DNA from: Gigaspora rosea
Taxonomy: Eukaryota; Glomeromycota; Glomeromycetes; Diversisporales; Gigasporaceae
Direction: 5' to 3'
DNA length: 64,000 nucleotides
Assembly (NCBI GenBank): GCA_003550325.1
Contig: QKWP01000663.1
Location: 183,315-247,314 of the forward strand
The notes below the pieces were generated by a model. That model was given only the letters and a program-made list of their open reading frames with translations. It made no database searches and was not told the origin of the DNA. Below are positions 10,926 to 22,360 of this stretch, one piece after another (position 1 is the first letter of the stretch; each line of letters begins with the position of its first letter). Position numbers and translations under genes: made by a program.

Positions 10926-11232
10926 TAATGGAAATTAGCTATATTAATAATATCAAAAGTACAGTTGCACTCCTATATAATTACACTATCAGGACTAATA
11001 AAAAGCATTCTTATATAGAAATATGCCTATATAGAAAGTAATTTTTATATATTTAATAATAGTAGTTAGTTCAAAAAATAAAGGTGTTTATAAAGAAATG
11101 TGCTTATATGGGGTGTCCCCAATTAAAACAGCCCATATTTACAATTTTTTTTTTTAAAGTGCCCATCTTGGGACTTAGGAATTTTATTCAAGATATTAGG
11201 GCAGTCGGTATCCTCTAGAAGAATACCAGCAT

Positions 11233-11510
11233 TTGTTAAATAGACGAGGATACATCTAGACAAACGTACACTTTTGGTGTCTAATTTAAGTAGTCCGCCC
11301 AAGGGTTCCACACTAGCTGCCATACCTGCAACCCAACTACGGGAATTGCCTATTTAAACCCTCTGGTCCTAGACGAGGATACATCTAGCCACACGTACAC
11401 TTTTGGTGTCTAATTTAAGTGGTCCGCCCAAGGGTTACACACTAGCTGACATACCTGCAACCCAACTACGGGAATTGACTATTTAAACCCTATGATCCAT
11501 GTTCCACCTG
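11233..11510. repeat. 138-140-bp tandem duplication inside the retroposon 3' part
   Basis: GACGAGGATACATCTAG begins both units (11233 and 11373), each continuing through TTTTGGTGTCTAATTTAAG and AACCCAACTACGGGAATTG. The copies differ at a few bases. The single-unit version is seen in the other two copies of the family. Confidence 0.7.
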
Positions 11511-12226
11511 CCAACCCATCTTGTATCACCAGAACAGGCCCGTTACATAAGTCAGTCAGCAAGTTTCGGATGCTTTCCATTGCCTTAGGACCCAGCCGGG
11601 TATTCCCGGTCCTGTTATCCTCGATGGGAAACTTGGTAGAGCGGTACCTGTCCCATATCAGGTATTCACCTACACTTCGGTACTTATCGCTATGGCCGAG
11701 GCCAACACTTGCGAGACAGGGTTACACCTGTCCTCTTACCAATACCTACTTTTGACCTTGTAAGGTTCGCTCCAACCCTGGTACCCACTATCACTTTCCT
11801 ATCGGTCCTTCACCGGTTTCCCAGACTTCCAATCCAGTTGGCCCGGGAGGGTTGATCTACCCGGCATTAGGTGCCATCATGGTTTTTCTCCCCCTGGTAC
11901 CTACTTCTATAACATAGGTCCTTTTACTCCGGTACGACTCCGGCGGCCAGGTTGGTGGACCCTCTCCTCCGAAGGTCATATTGTCCAGTTCTCCAGCTCT
12001 GGTTTCTGATATTCTGGTTTTGGTAGCACCGTTAAAGATCTTTGCTACCTCCTTACTCGGGACTTACCAAATGGGTTTCAATTTACCAGGTTACTTGGAT
12101 TTGTCTGTGTCATGAGGCACAACTTCGCCCGAAGGCTCCCATTCGAGATGGTAACCAAGGACTACAGGTAATGTACCCAACCGATCAACAGGAAACAGTT
12201 ACCAGAACACAGGTCTATTTTTCAAA

Positions 12227-12302
12227 GCGTCATCAGTGGGATTTGAACCCTAGACCTGCCACTTGGGGGTGACAACTTACCAACTTCTCTAAGTCGCCAC
12301 AC
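12227..12302 (-). other. tRNA-like head of the retroposon
   Basis: On the minus strand: an A-box-like TGGCGACTTAGAGAAGTTGG with D-stem CTTA/TAAG, an anticodon-like stem TGTCA/TGGCA around CCCCCAAG, and a B-box-like GGGTTCAAATCCC. The acceptor ends pair only partly. It probably supplies an internal RNA polymerase III promoter (known for tRNA-derived SINEs; inferred here). Not a functional tRNA: the anticodon loop has eight bases. Confidence 0.6.
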
Positions 12303-12659
12303 CCCTTATTTACAATTTTTTAAAAAATGAGTTTTTGTTATGTTCATATAAATTTTGACATGATTGATATTTTTCAATTATAAATGAAAGTCGATTTGCA
12401 TAATAAAAAATCAAGATATTGTAAAAGAAAAATTACGCGAGGCTACATAGTGCCAACACATTACGGAACTACCCGATAGTCACCTGTTACCTTTAACCAA
12501 TCAAAATCGGGAAATTTGATTGATCCTGGATCAGTCCGTAAATCAAATCAAATGATTAAACTCAATTATCTCAAAATAAAATTTATGTAAATATGGGCTG
12601 TTTTAATTGGGGACATCCTATATAGGAGGTGCTTATATAGAAGTACAACTGTATACACT

Positions 12660-12755
12660 ATTTAATTATTAAGCTAGCTACTTAGCTGATAGCTTAGCTA
12701 CTTAGCTAGCTAATAGTTTGCCTAGCTAGCTAATAATAGCTAATAATACTAATTC
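12660..12755. repeat. TAGC-rich simple repeat
   Basis: Irregular run of TAGCTAGCTA and TTAGCTACTTAGC units just outside the right end of the nest. Low-complexity, no gene. Confidence 0.55.
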
Positions 12756-13129
12756 CTAAATTTATATTGTATATCTAAAATTTAAATAATATAGAAAATA
12801 TTTGCAACTCTTTTTAATAATCATTTAAACCAAATTTTTTCATTAAAGAAAAACAAAAGTATTTTGTTGAAGCATTGCCTGTATATTAATATATAGTAGA
12901 ATAATACAGAACACAGTTTTTATAAAGGTTAACTTCTGCTATTAAGAACTTCTTTATATATTTAACATACAAGCCAAAAGTGTTTTTTTACAAGATAACT
13001 GGCAAGAGGTAGTACCTTTGTATAAAAAATTTTGGTTAAAAGCAAAGAGTTTTTCTGTCAATAAAGTAATCGTAGTAAACAGTAGAGAATAACAAAAAAT
13101 TGTTTTTTTGAATATACTTTCTTTAAAAT

Positions 13130-13330
13130 TTGTTACAAGTATCATTTCACTTTTCTTTGGACTTTTTAAAAATTTTGCCAAAAGTAAGAAACTCAGTCTA
13201 CCTTTCAAAAAATTAGTAGCATTTACTTTTTCCAATTCAAGAACTTGTCTATCAAATTGGTATCAGGTCACAAGTAAAAACAAAGAATGGCATATGAGGT
13301 GTTTTGGAGGATCTTTGAAATGAAATTTCT
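13130..13330 (-). pseudogene. Diverged copy of the antisense segment at 7567-7830
   Basis: Shares, in the same orientation, a CTTTGG...TTTTGCCAAAA-type stretch, GCATTTACTTTTTCCAATTC and the phrase TGAAATGAAATTTCTTTC with 7600-7830. The reading frame is not preserved, so this is a decayed copy of the same unidentified gene or element. The rest of 12760-13404 shows nothing recognisable. Confidence 0.3.
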
Positions 13331-13404
13331 TTCAGATATAGTTCCAAATTGCCTATCGATTATATTTGGGCACTTTTCAATAAAAAGAGTGATTCCCTTT
13401 TTGG

Positions 13405-13562
13405 CTAAAATCAAAGATGTTCTTCAAGTTCTTGACCAAATTCAATGAAAAATTTTTATTTGATTTCTACAGATTTGTAAAATTCATATAAAAAATTTTA
13501 TTGAATTTGGTAAAGAATTTGCAGAGATATCTTCAATGAAATTAATAAAAATGTTTTAACCA
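13405..13562. repeat. Palindromic MITE-like hairpin, family A, copy 3
   Basis: TTCTTGACCAAATTCAATG followed by an A/T-rich centre and the complementary TTGAATTTGGTAAAGAATTT, then AGAGATATCTTCAATG. Same family as 72-212 and 848-1000. Confidence 0.6.
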
Positions 13563-14779
13563 AAAAGGAGATCTCCTCCTTTCTATAGAAAAGTGCCTAT
13601 TTTTTAATCAGTAAAGTCTATATTTATTCAAATTTTTAGGATTGTAAGAGAATCAAAAAATTAGCTAAAATTGGATGATTTTATTTGATATCATGTCATG
13701 ATCACAATTCAGATAGTCAAAAATTTTACCAAATAGAAATCAATAAATTAAATAATAATTGGTATCAACAAAATTTTTAAGCATTCCAGAATTTATAAAA
13801 GTTGTTCTAGCCTTTGAGATTTTATAGTCCCATTAGTCTTTTGAATAATTCAAGTAACTTCTGTTTATAAATTAGACCAGTATAAAGTCCATAGCAGATA
13901 GCAGATAAACTATATATGATTCAATGAAATTTTTTTTATTTATATTTGATCATATACAAAGTTCTTATATTTCAAATAACTTTAATAATTTTTAAGCATG
14001 TAATAATTACTTATAACAGTCTTGTGAAAAAAATTATGATACAATTTTTTACATTGATCAATAAGATATACTATAGTCAAAATTAAATCACAGATTGCTT
14101 CAAGTTATGGTTAAGAATTGTCATGAAGTTTAAAGACTGATAGGATTTTTGCGAATATTACTTCATTAATTGGGTTGTAGTATTTTAAATCATGTGAAAA
14201 ATATTTACAAGGTTATTCTTATCTGTAATTCGCAACTTAGGTGAGATTAAATCGATTTACAAGAATACTGTTATTAAGCAGCCCAGTCATATTAATTTAT
14301 ATATTATTACTATAGCACATTTTTATTAATATTTTAGTTGCATAACTCAAAAGGAGTATGTAATCATTATTTAAATATATTGCTATTTAGATTTTTGAAG
14401 AATGAAACTATTCAAATTATAATGAATAAAAGTCAATTAAATGATTGAATGAAGTCACAAAATGATACATTATTGTGAGTCACTGGACCTTTCATGTGAC
14501 AGAGGGTTGTCCCAATTGTTTAATTTTTTGGTATTTATTTTTTCTGATGTTCTCATCTAGTATCACTCAAAGAAGACCTTAATTTCCTGTAATTGCCAAT
14601 AGAGCTGATAGAAAAAATACAACTGCTAACCCAAATTTTTGATTTCTTGTTGTTCAATATTATAAATCTTGTATAAACTTAGATATGAATAGTATTATAT
14701 TGATTAATTTACAGTAAACCAAAAAAAAATAAAATAAAAAAATAAAAAAATCCAATCAACTGACCCAAGTGTATATCTG
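13563..14779. other. AT-rich gene-free interval
   Basis: No coding signature, inverted repeat or tandem repeat that I can support. Confidence 0.4.
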
Positions 14780-15010
14780 AATTGTGTGCCAGGTTAATTC
14801 CTGACTACCAATCAGATTTCAAGATCATGTATAATGTTATATGATCAAAAAAGTCATAACAAGTACTTGTCTTGCCAAAAAATTAGTTATTTATAAAAAT
14901 TTGTATAAGAAATCACCTTCTAGGCTTCAATTAAAAGGTTTCTTAACTGATTTTACTATATGTCTTGTTAAAATTTAATTTTAATACAAATGCTAACCTT
15001 AATATCAATA
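14780..15010. repeat. Partial MITE with shared CCAATCAGATTTCAAGATCA motif
   Basis: Holds CCAATCAGATTTCAAGATCA followed by a TGTATAATGTTATATGATC stretch. The corresponding sequence is found at 9287 and 39678, and, more loosely, in other core-family MITEs. The second half has decayed. Confidence 0.4.
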
Positions 15011-15189
15011 AAATTTAAAGAATTTTGCATATTTCGATGTGCAATTGGCAACATGCATAATCTGGTACACAAGTTTTTAGATTCATTATAATATAAAATA
15101 AAAAATTAACTTTGCATAACCTTATTGTATTTTCTAATGCAGTCAATAGTTGAGTTAGTATTAAAGTTATTGTGATTTTTACTACTAAA

Positions 15190-15620
15190 TAAACAAAACT
15201 ATACTTCATACTAATGATGCCTGACGCATGACACAATCTGCACCATTGATGCATAATGAAACCATTTCGTCAGGCAAATTCAAATTGACAAATTGACGAA
15301 TGATTAAACCTATGACACATTACGAAACTATGACAGGACCCCAAAATATATATAGATAGGTCAGGTTAATTATAGGGTTACTAAAAAAGAAAAGATCTGC
15401 AGACAAAACTTCAAAAATAAGCAAAAAAATTACTATATATAGAAAAGATCTGTATAAAAAACCTCAAAAATAAGCAAACTCATACCTGACCTATCTATAT
15501 ATATTTCGGGTCCTACCATGATGCATGACGAAACCATGATGCATAACAAACCCATGACACATGAACCTATGACGCATGATGAAACCAATAATAAATAACA
15601 AAACCCATAATGATTTTGAT
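15190..15620. repeat. Degenerate minisatellite of ATGACGCATGAYGAAACC-like units
   Basis: Repeated phrases such as CATGACGAAACCATGATGCA and ACCTATGACACAT occur on both sides of a MITE at 15336-15513, which interrupts the array. Confidence 0.55.
15336..15513. mobile_element. 178-bp MITE with GGACCC ends
   Basis: Long, nearly perfect inverted ends: GGACCCCAAAATATATATAG at left and ATATATATTTCGGGTCC at right, extended inward by ATAGGTCAGG/CCTGACCTAT. Two copies of AAAAGATCTG and CAAAAATAAGCAAA lie in the centre. Inserted in the local minisatellite. Confidence 0.75.
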
Positions 15621-16319
15621 AAAGCATAAGACTATTGTTCCTTTCTTTCATAACAGAAATAAATTAGTTTATGTAAAGTTAATTTTTGTTCATTATTATA
15701 TCTTCCCAGTTTCTATTCTTTAACATCGATTCAATATTGTCTAATGATTTGCAACAATTACCCAGACATATCCGATAGGTGTTCTACGAATTGGCTGGTA
15801 GTGTCATAGTATTTTATTATTATGTATTATTTTATGTATTTCTTATTTTAGCATAGTTTGTAGCATAGTTGGATGATTTTAATTCTCAACAAGGGTACTC
15901 TACTGGTACCCTCAATATGGGTTATAGACTCTTTACAAGAAGGTTACCAAAATTCTGGGTTATATATATCAGATCTAGGTCAGCATTTAGCCTTAGCTGT
16001 TAGCAGGTTTTATAGCAAATTACTTAATAAATGGATATGATTTCATTAGTAAATTTTTTTATGATTTTGAGGCAAAATCAATCAATTCTTACCAGCCAAC
16101 CATGATTCTGATGCACTCCAATGTATTCCAACCAGAATTTTGGTGACTCTCTATACGAGTTGATCCAATACTCTACTGTGCTAGTGAAATGCTAGCAATA
16201 AAAAATAATTTGTTTAGATTCAATATAAAAGCTTCTTCAATTGACAAGGGTTTTATCAAGAGCTTTATTATTATAGGTAGCATTCCCACAAAAATTGATC
16301 ACTCTGTAATTCTGTACTT
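15621..16319. other. Gene-free interval
   Basis: AT-rich with nothing recognisable. Confidence 0.35.
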
Positions 16320-16610
16320 TTGACCAATAAAATTTAGCATCAGGTGTAACATAATAATTAAAACAAATATGTTTGTTTTCTAAGTAAAAATATGTGTGAA
16401 ATTAAGGCTAAAAAAACCACATTATAATTAGGGTTTTAGTTAAAAAAATATAGTGGCCATTGTAGCTATTAGTAAAATTTTACTAGGAACATTATTAATT
16501 AGGACGCAATAGATAGTTTCCTAATAAAAATTTAAAGCTATTTGTTTTTTTGTAAAAAATTTTTATGTTAGACCTGATTTTAACCTTTGATCGGTTAAAA
16601 TTAGGGGGCA
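16320..16610. repeat. Decayed core-family MITE
   Basis: ACCAATAAAATTTAGCATCA followed by GGTGTAACATAAT, then AGTAAAATTTTACTAGGAAC and, near the right end, a reversed TTAGACCTGATTTTAACC. The arrangement follows the core-family elements at 9240 and 35722. Confidence 0.4.
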
Positions 16611-16613
16611 TCC

Positions 16614-17114
16614 AGAAATAACATTATACAAGTGGGGGGGAGGGGGTCTGACAAAATATAATGTTTTTTCTCTTAAGTAGGGAAGTCAAAAAAATATAAC
16701 ACAATTATTTTAGAAAAAATCGTCTAAAACCTGATCCACTAGTCTAAATTTAATGATTTTGGTACCATTTGATTCGTCTCTGTGAGAGGAGTCGAATGGT
16801 ACCAATTTTACTTCATTTGGATCACTGGGTCAAAATTTATTGGCCAAATACTATTGGTTATTATGTTTCTTATAAAATTACTAAAAAAATCAATAGTTTT
16901 TTGTGAATAACTAAATGATTTTGTATCATTGGATTTATTTTACTGAGACGAATCGAATGGTATCTAAATCATCCGAATCAGATCAATGTGTCGCAATATA
17001 TTCAAGTTTTTGTGAAATTTTATATATAAACATATGGATTTTGAAAATTTTTTATATAGTAGGGGGGTCAAGCGTTACTATGAGGGGTACATAACGTTAT
17101 TTATAGATGCCCTC
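16614..17114. mobile_element. PIF/Harbinger-like MITE, TTA target
   Basis: Ends GGGGGCATCCAGAAATAACA and AACGTTATTTATAGATGCCC are inverted repeats, flanked by TTA on both sides (16611-16613, 17115-17117). The interior has an imperfect palindrome around GGTACCATTTGATTCGTCTC. A 3-bp TWA duplication with G-rich ends is characteristic of PIF/Harbinger non-autonomous elements (known; assignment inferred). Confidence 0.7.
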
Positions 17115-17159
17115 TTACTGGTGATGAACAATTTTTTGTGAGAGAGCTAGGGCATTAGT

Positions 17160-17325
17160 TTCATCAATAGTCAGGGGGTTGTGTTATGAGTTTTATAAAT
17201 TGTTAAAGGTTTTATCAATCATCAAGGGTTTCATCAATCATCAAAGCTTTCATCAATCGTTAAGGGTTTTGTCATTTATTAAGAGTTTTGTCAGATGCAA
17301 ATTTGACAAAACCTTTTGTCATTGA
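17160..17325. repeat. Minisatellite of ~22-bp units
   Basis: Five to six variants of GGGTTTTATCAATCATCAA in tandem, plus the related GTCATTTATTAAGAGTTTTG. No gene. Confidence 0.6.
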
Positions 17326-17339
17326 GAAAATAATTGCAT

Positions 17340-17600
17340 CAGGCATCATTACTTCATACTATAATTTATTAAATGAATAAATGATTACAGTTATACATTT
17401 AGTATGTTTTCTTGAGACACAAACAATAAAGTGAACAGAATTAAACTTCATACTTACACTGGTAATTTATTAAACAATTAAATAGTTACAGTTAATCATA
17501 TATACATTTTCTTGAAAACAATTGTCAAAGCAAACTTTATACTCACCTTGTGAATTATAATTTATATAGATTGATTACAAAAACATGTTGCAATAATTAC
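17340..17600. repeat. Degenerate ~80-bp tandem repeat related to 49070-49320
   Basis: Units contain AATTTATTAAAYAAWTAAAT, GTTACAGTTAATCATA, TTTTCTTGA and AGTGAACAGAATTAAACTTC. The last phrase occurs almost exactly at 49208-49235, so the same satellite family lies at two loci 32 kb apart. Confidence 0.5.
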
Positions 17601-17639
17601 AGTTTTAAATAGAAATCGTTATAGTCTGACCAAAAATTT

Positions 17640-18600
17640 TTGCTACAATTTGATCACATTTTTGGATGCAGTTAATCAAAAACATTAAAGTATACAAATC
17701 CAAATTTAAATTAGATAGATAAAATTAGTAGGTTTAATTTTGTCATCATTATTAACACATCGTTATGACAAACTATATAAAAATAAGTTTTCTGACAAAC
17801 TTGTTATATTTTCTGAAGATGACGAATCAAAAACATTTAAACAGATAAACTCAGAAGTAGAAGGTTTAATAGATAGATAAGATAGATAGATTACCACAAT
17901 GTGTCACACTAATTTTCAAATCATGCTCCAAAAATTTGCTAATGACATTTCATTGCTATAGCATCCAATTAACCAATTAATCAATTAATCAATCAATTAT
18001 ATGCTAGTGAACTTTGGGGTGGCTGCTCTAGTAAGCTCATAGACATTGGATATGCAATTAAATTTTATAAGCAATCAGGGTTTAATTATCTAGATATTTG
18101 AATTTTTCTCATTTGCCATTTGTATCTATTTACTGTAAGTACCGATACAGTATAATGATTCTTCTTGGCATGTATGCGCTTTATAACATATTTAGTTAGT
18201 GCAATTCTGAAAGACAATAATAAAAAAAAGGCATTTTTTATAGTAATCACCATGTACTTTAATGAAACAAAAACCTGTTCAAGCGATATTTGATTAAATA
18301 CAATAGATAAATAATTAAAAAAAGAAATATACAATCAAAAGCACGGATTTGTACAGAAACACTCTACATGCCGCTTAACCATGTACTCTGTTATTTGTAA
18401 AATGCACAACCCCAAAATTCCTACAGTTTTCAGTTATAGCCAACAACCAGTTACTGCATAAATAGATAAAACGTCAAACCTCACAAACACAAGTTCTTAA
18501 TCAAAAACGTTAAATCACACAGACCCAAAGTTCCCATATTTTTGGTTAGCCAATCAAAAATGTTAAAATGTACAAACTCTAAATTAGATAGCAAAAATAT
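17640..18600. repeat. Degenerate repeat of AATCAAAAACRTTAAA units
   Basis: AATCAAAAACATTAAAG at 17687, TCAAAAACGTTAAATCACAC at 18502 and AATCAAAAATGTTAAAATG at 18546, each followed by ACAAACYCYAAATT-like text. Low regularity. No gene was supported across the interval. Confidence 0.35.
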
Positions 18601-19728
18601 AAACAAATAAAAATTTTAATTTTTAAATCAAATTTGATCAAAACAAATTTGATTAATTAAATTATTTAGATTTGTTTATTTTAATTTTTTATTTTGGATA
18701 AAATAGCTAATAATATATTTTTTTATTTTTATTAACAGTTCTATATTATAGCATTATAAAAAAATTACAATACAAAAGTATAGTGATAAAAAAATTAAGA
18801 TATTAATTATATAGATATAAATTGTTATTTCTTGTACTAAGTTTATTAAACAACAAGGGTTAAATACCAATCTAGATCCAATGCATACGATCTGGAAATT
18901 TGGTGATAGCTCTAAAAAATCAAGTGAGTAGTCAAAGATAAAAACATGAAAAATATAAAAAAGAGAATTTCTATAGTCTTATTTCTCTATAATTACCAAG
19001 TCCGTCATGCCCTATTTTGGTGATTGTATAGAAGTGTGACTATAAATAAAATATCTTATCATAGTCACATTACCAAAGGCCATTAAGTAATATATTTGTT
19101 ATATTTGTAATTATTAAAAAATTTAAAATGTTTGATAGTGATAACTCTTGAAACAACTATCAGAGTGTTTGACTCAATAAGATGATTATAAAGAGTCCAC
19201 AATCATCCAAAACTAATTACAATGCTAAAATCTTTAAGGATTTTTTACTCAGATGTTTAAATTTAAACATGTAAAGTAATACAAATCCTTAATGATCTCA
19301 GGAGCGTGTGATCCGATTTTAATGATCTTGTGCTTATTAGAATTATCATCGTCACATTGAAATAAACATTTTGGTAGTTGTTTCATCCAAATTAGACCGC
19401 TACATTAAAAGTTATTTGCTATTAAACCTTTAAGAATTTTTAATAGAATATTTTAAATAAATATGTATATAAATATTTGGCCAATCAGATTATATAATCT
19501 ATATTTAGTCATAATTGGTGACTATAATGAGGTTTATTATTAATAAAATAGATAAAAAAATTAAAATTTTTTGGTGATAGTGATTATAAGTGATATGTAA
19601 CTATAATGAGGTTTTTTTTACTATATTTTAAGTCTGTTGCACAATATCAGGTGCTTATATAGAGGTGTGACTATATGGGGCGTGACTATAGAGAAGTCAA
19701 ACTGTATTTGTACACAAAGTGTATGTAT
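18601..19728. other. AT-rich interval with a possible mariner-type MITE right end
   Basis: At 19640-19712 GTGCTTATATAGAGG, GTGACTATA twice and AAACTGTA resemble the inverted ends of the 10972-12651 element. The matching left end is not clear (TCTATAGTC near 18978). No gene. Confidence 0.3.
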
Positions 19729-19974
19729 GTACATGGGTAATGTAAAAACAAACTGATATCTTAAAATTTTGATTATGAAACCACCTTTTATCTTCTAATA
19801 AAAAAAATTCCTTGAGAAATTTTGGTATAAATAATATAACCCTTGCCATAATCCCAAATCCACTCTTATCTAACCATAAGCAAGGGTTTATTTTTTGTTT
19901 GAACATTGTTTTGATTAATATATTACACAATTTGTAAATCAATAAATTATACTCATGTATAGACACTACGTGTA
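19729..19974. mobile_element. MITE with telomere-like core, copy 2
   Basis: Near-identical to 2131-2375 over its whole length, with a small insertion (ATATA) before CCCTTGCCATAATCCC. Two closely similar copies suggest relatively recent movement. Confidence 0.7.
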
Positions 19975-20636
19975 AATTAATAAATTTTTTATAAAAAAAG
20001 GCAATTTAAACTGAGGTTTTGCTATATATCAATCATCCTCTCTATCCACAATCTAATTCTAACTCTAATATCAATCGAATTTAATCAAAGTTGGAAAAAT
20101 CTGATAATCTTGTGATGTACCTGGTTTTAGCCATTCCCTATATTGGGTAAAATTCCAGACTGTATTTCCATGATTGATTTTTATATGGTGTGTGACTGAT
20201 AAAAATAGTTTTTTATAATTCTCAACATATTTATTATATATTTCAAAAATATATAAAACTGTTTCAAAGCCAAAAACTTAAATCAATTTTGTATAATTTC
20301 TCTAACTCTATTATTTTTTCTTATTGCTTTATACTTCGAAACTGCAACATTAATTGTAGTTATAATACTTTTTTGTGGATTGAAAAAAGAATTACATACA
20401 TAATATATTTAAATTATTTAAGTTTCTTGCTTAATAAATTTAATTAATAGGCATTTAATTTAATTTTATTTTGTATAAAAGAGAGTTTCAAAGAAAATTA
20501 TTTCTACCAATATACATAGTCTATAATGAATTGGGTGGTTTTATGATTACGAAAGTAATTTATGAACTACAAAACTTGAAATTGCAGATATTATTAATGC
20601 ACAAGGTGAAAAAATGAATATAAGTGAGATTGCTAA

Positions 20637-20765
20637 GGGGAGGGCCAGAAATCAGCTGATTTCCTAGGGGGATCTAAAAAACTGGAAATTTAATATGAAG
20701 ACCTGACTAAAATAGGGGGACAAAACTTTGGCCAAAATCAAATCAGTTGATTCCTGGCAGTGCCC
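20637..20765. mobile_element. PIF/Harbinger-like MITE in the O-methyltransferase exon, TAA target
   Basis: Flanked by TAA (20634-20636, 20766-20768). The ends share GGGNGGGCCAGAAATCAGCT-like sequence. Removing the element and one TAA restores a continuous reading frame (..SEIAKVTRTNEDKL..). Same family as 55843-55973. Confidence 0.8.
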
Positions 20766-21562
20766 TAAAGTAACTAGAACTAATGAAGATAAATTAAGTA
20801 ATTATCTGAAAAGTAGATAGTACATTGGTGTCAATCAAGTTATCATTATATTTTCTGAAATATGCATTTTTATTTTCAATAGACCATTTCCTCCGATTTG
20901 CGATATCAAAAGGTATCTTTCAAGTTTATGATAATGGAGTATATGTTAACAATAGCCAATCATTACTTTTATATAAAGACCAGAATATTATTCAACTATT
21001 AAATATTTAGCCTATGATTTGAAATTACAAACTGATAATAAAAAAGAACAAATAATATCATTTGCAAAAGCCCATAATGGTATAGAATTTTATGAATGGA
21101 TATCATTACCTGAAAATAAAGAAAGGCAGGAAATTTTTAATCAAGCAATGGTTGAGCAGGATAATGCAACTGACAATAGTCTTTGTCAAGGTTTGTGAAT
21201 GAAAAAATTTTAAAGCATTAGTTGCTAATATGATTTATTAGCATTATTATATTAATTTAACCTTTTTTTTTTAATAAAGATGATGATTGGTCACAGTATT
21301 GTAACACAAAATTTGTAGATGTCGCTGGTGAGATTGGAGGTTTTTGTTCCATTTTATGATGCATTATCCAACAATAAAAGATCTTTATGAACTTCCTAAA
21401 GTTATTGAAATGTCTGAACAAGTTTGTATATTTAAACCAATTTTTCATATTTACAAAAATATAGACTTAAAATAATAATAATTTTTCAAGTCATAGTCAG
21501 TCAATCATAAACAATTGTTAAACAGAGTTCAATTTGTTCGAGGTATTTGTTCAATTTACATA

Positions 21563-21823
21563 ATATGGGCTAGGTGCTACAAAAAGGGACCAAATTGAAA
21601 ATTTTTCAAAATGTATTTTTTTACATAAATCAATTTAAAATAAGATTAGGATCATTTTTTACTTAAAACACAAAAGTAATTGTATTAATAAAATTTTGTT
21701 ATATTGTTCTTTAAAGTTTGCACTTTCTTATGATTTATTATAAGATTTATAACATAAAAATTGATTTTCTGAAGATCTTTTGTTTTGTCAATTTGGTTCC
21801 TTTTCATAGCACCTAGCCCATAT
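21563..21823. mobile_element. MITE with ATATGGGCTAGGTGCTA ends, copy 1
   Basis: Perfect 17-base inverted ends: ATATGGGCTAGGTGCTA and TAGCACCTAGCCCATAT. It lies between the RVQFVRG piece and the GDF/ADIYFLRF piece of the O-methyltransferase. A diverged copy is at 34233-34457 (shared CATAAATCAATTTAAAA and GTTCTTTAAARTTTGCACTT). Confidence 0.75.
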
Positions 21824-22020
21824 AAACTCTATTAGACTTCTTATATTAATGTTTATTATTATATTTCATTATTTTTATGAAGGTGATTTCTAAACCCACC
21901 ACCACCTGCTGATATTTATTTTCTTCGATTCATACTTCATAATTGGCCTGATGAACAAGCCATCAAAATTCTTAAAACAGTTCGCTCTGCTATTCATCTA
22001 ACTAATGCTAGCTCTGAAAT

Positions 22021-22360
22021 GGAGTGCCTCATATTAAAAAGGCCCATTTTGTCATATAGCTTATTTTGAGATAATTGAGTTTAATCGTTTGTTTTGATTT
22101 TTGGACTGATCTGGGATTAAGCAAATTTCACGATTTTGATTGGTTAAATACAACAGGTGACTATCGGGTAATCTTGTGATGTGCTTGTCCTTAGGCAGAC
22201 TTGTGTAATTTTTCTTTTACATTACCTCCATTTTTTATTATGCAAATCGACCTTCATTTATAATCAAAAAATGTCAACCATGTCGAAATTTACATGAATC
22301 TGATAAAAACTCATTTTTCAAAAAAATTGCAAAATGGGCCCTTTTAATACGAGGCACCCC
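22021..22360. mobile_element. MITE with GGRGTGCCTC ends (uninterrupted copy)
   Basis: Inverted ends GGAGTGCCTCATATTAAAAA and CTTTTAATACGAGGCACCCC with AAAT on both sides (22017-22020, 22361-22364). The interior carries GACTATCGGGTAATC and ATTATGCAAATCGACCTTC, shared with the interrupted copy at 11110-12618. Confidence 0.75.

Larger units (their letters stand above)
11151..12306 (-). mobile_element. tRNA-headed ~1-kb retroposon, copy 2 (innermost of the nest)
   Basis: Minus-strand copy of the family at 60618-61630. The target duplication TATTTACAATTTTTT is at 11136-11150 and 12307-12321, with a T-run (poly-A of the minus strand) at 11145-11155. The 5' end, on the minus strand at 12302-12227, folds like a tRNA. 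A 3' segment is duplicated in tandem (11233-11510). Higher GC than its surroundings. Open frames are not conserved with the other copies. Confidence 0.8.
11110..12618. mobile_element. Middle MITE of the nest (GGGGTGYCC ends)
   Basis: Left end GGGGTGTCCCCAATTAAAAC, right end GTTTTAATTGGGGACATCC; TATAT on both sides (11105-11109, 12619-12623). The interior right of the retroposon (ATGCAAATCGACT on the minus strand, ACTATCGGGTA-type, TTGGTTAAA) matches the intact copy at 22021-22360. Interrupted by the retroposon 11151-12306. Confidence 0.75.
10972..12651. mobile_element. Outer mariner-type MITE of a three-level nest
   Basis: Ends CAGTTGCACTCCTATATAA and TTATATAGAAGTACAACTG are inverted repeats, with TA at 10970-10971 and 12652-12653. 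The element is split at 11109/12619 by another MITE (11110-12618), which is itself split by a retroposon (11151-12306). The outer element's own length is only about 170 bp. Confidence 0.7.
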
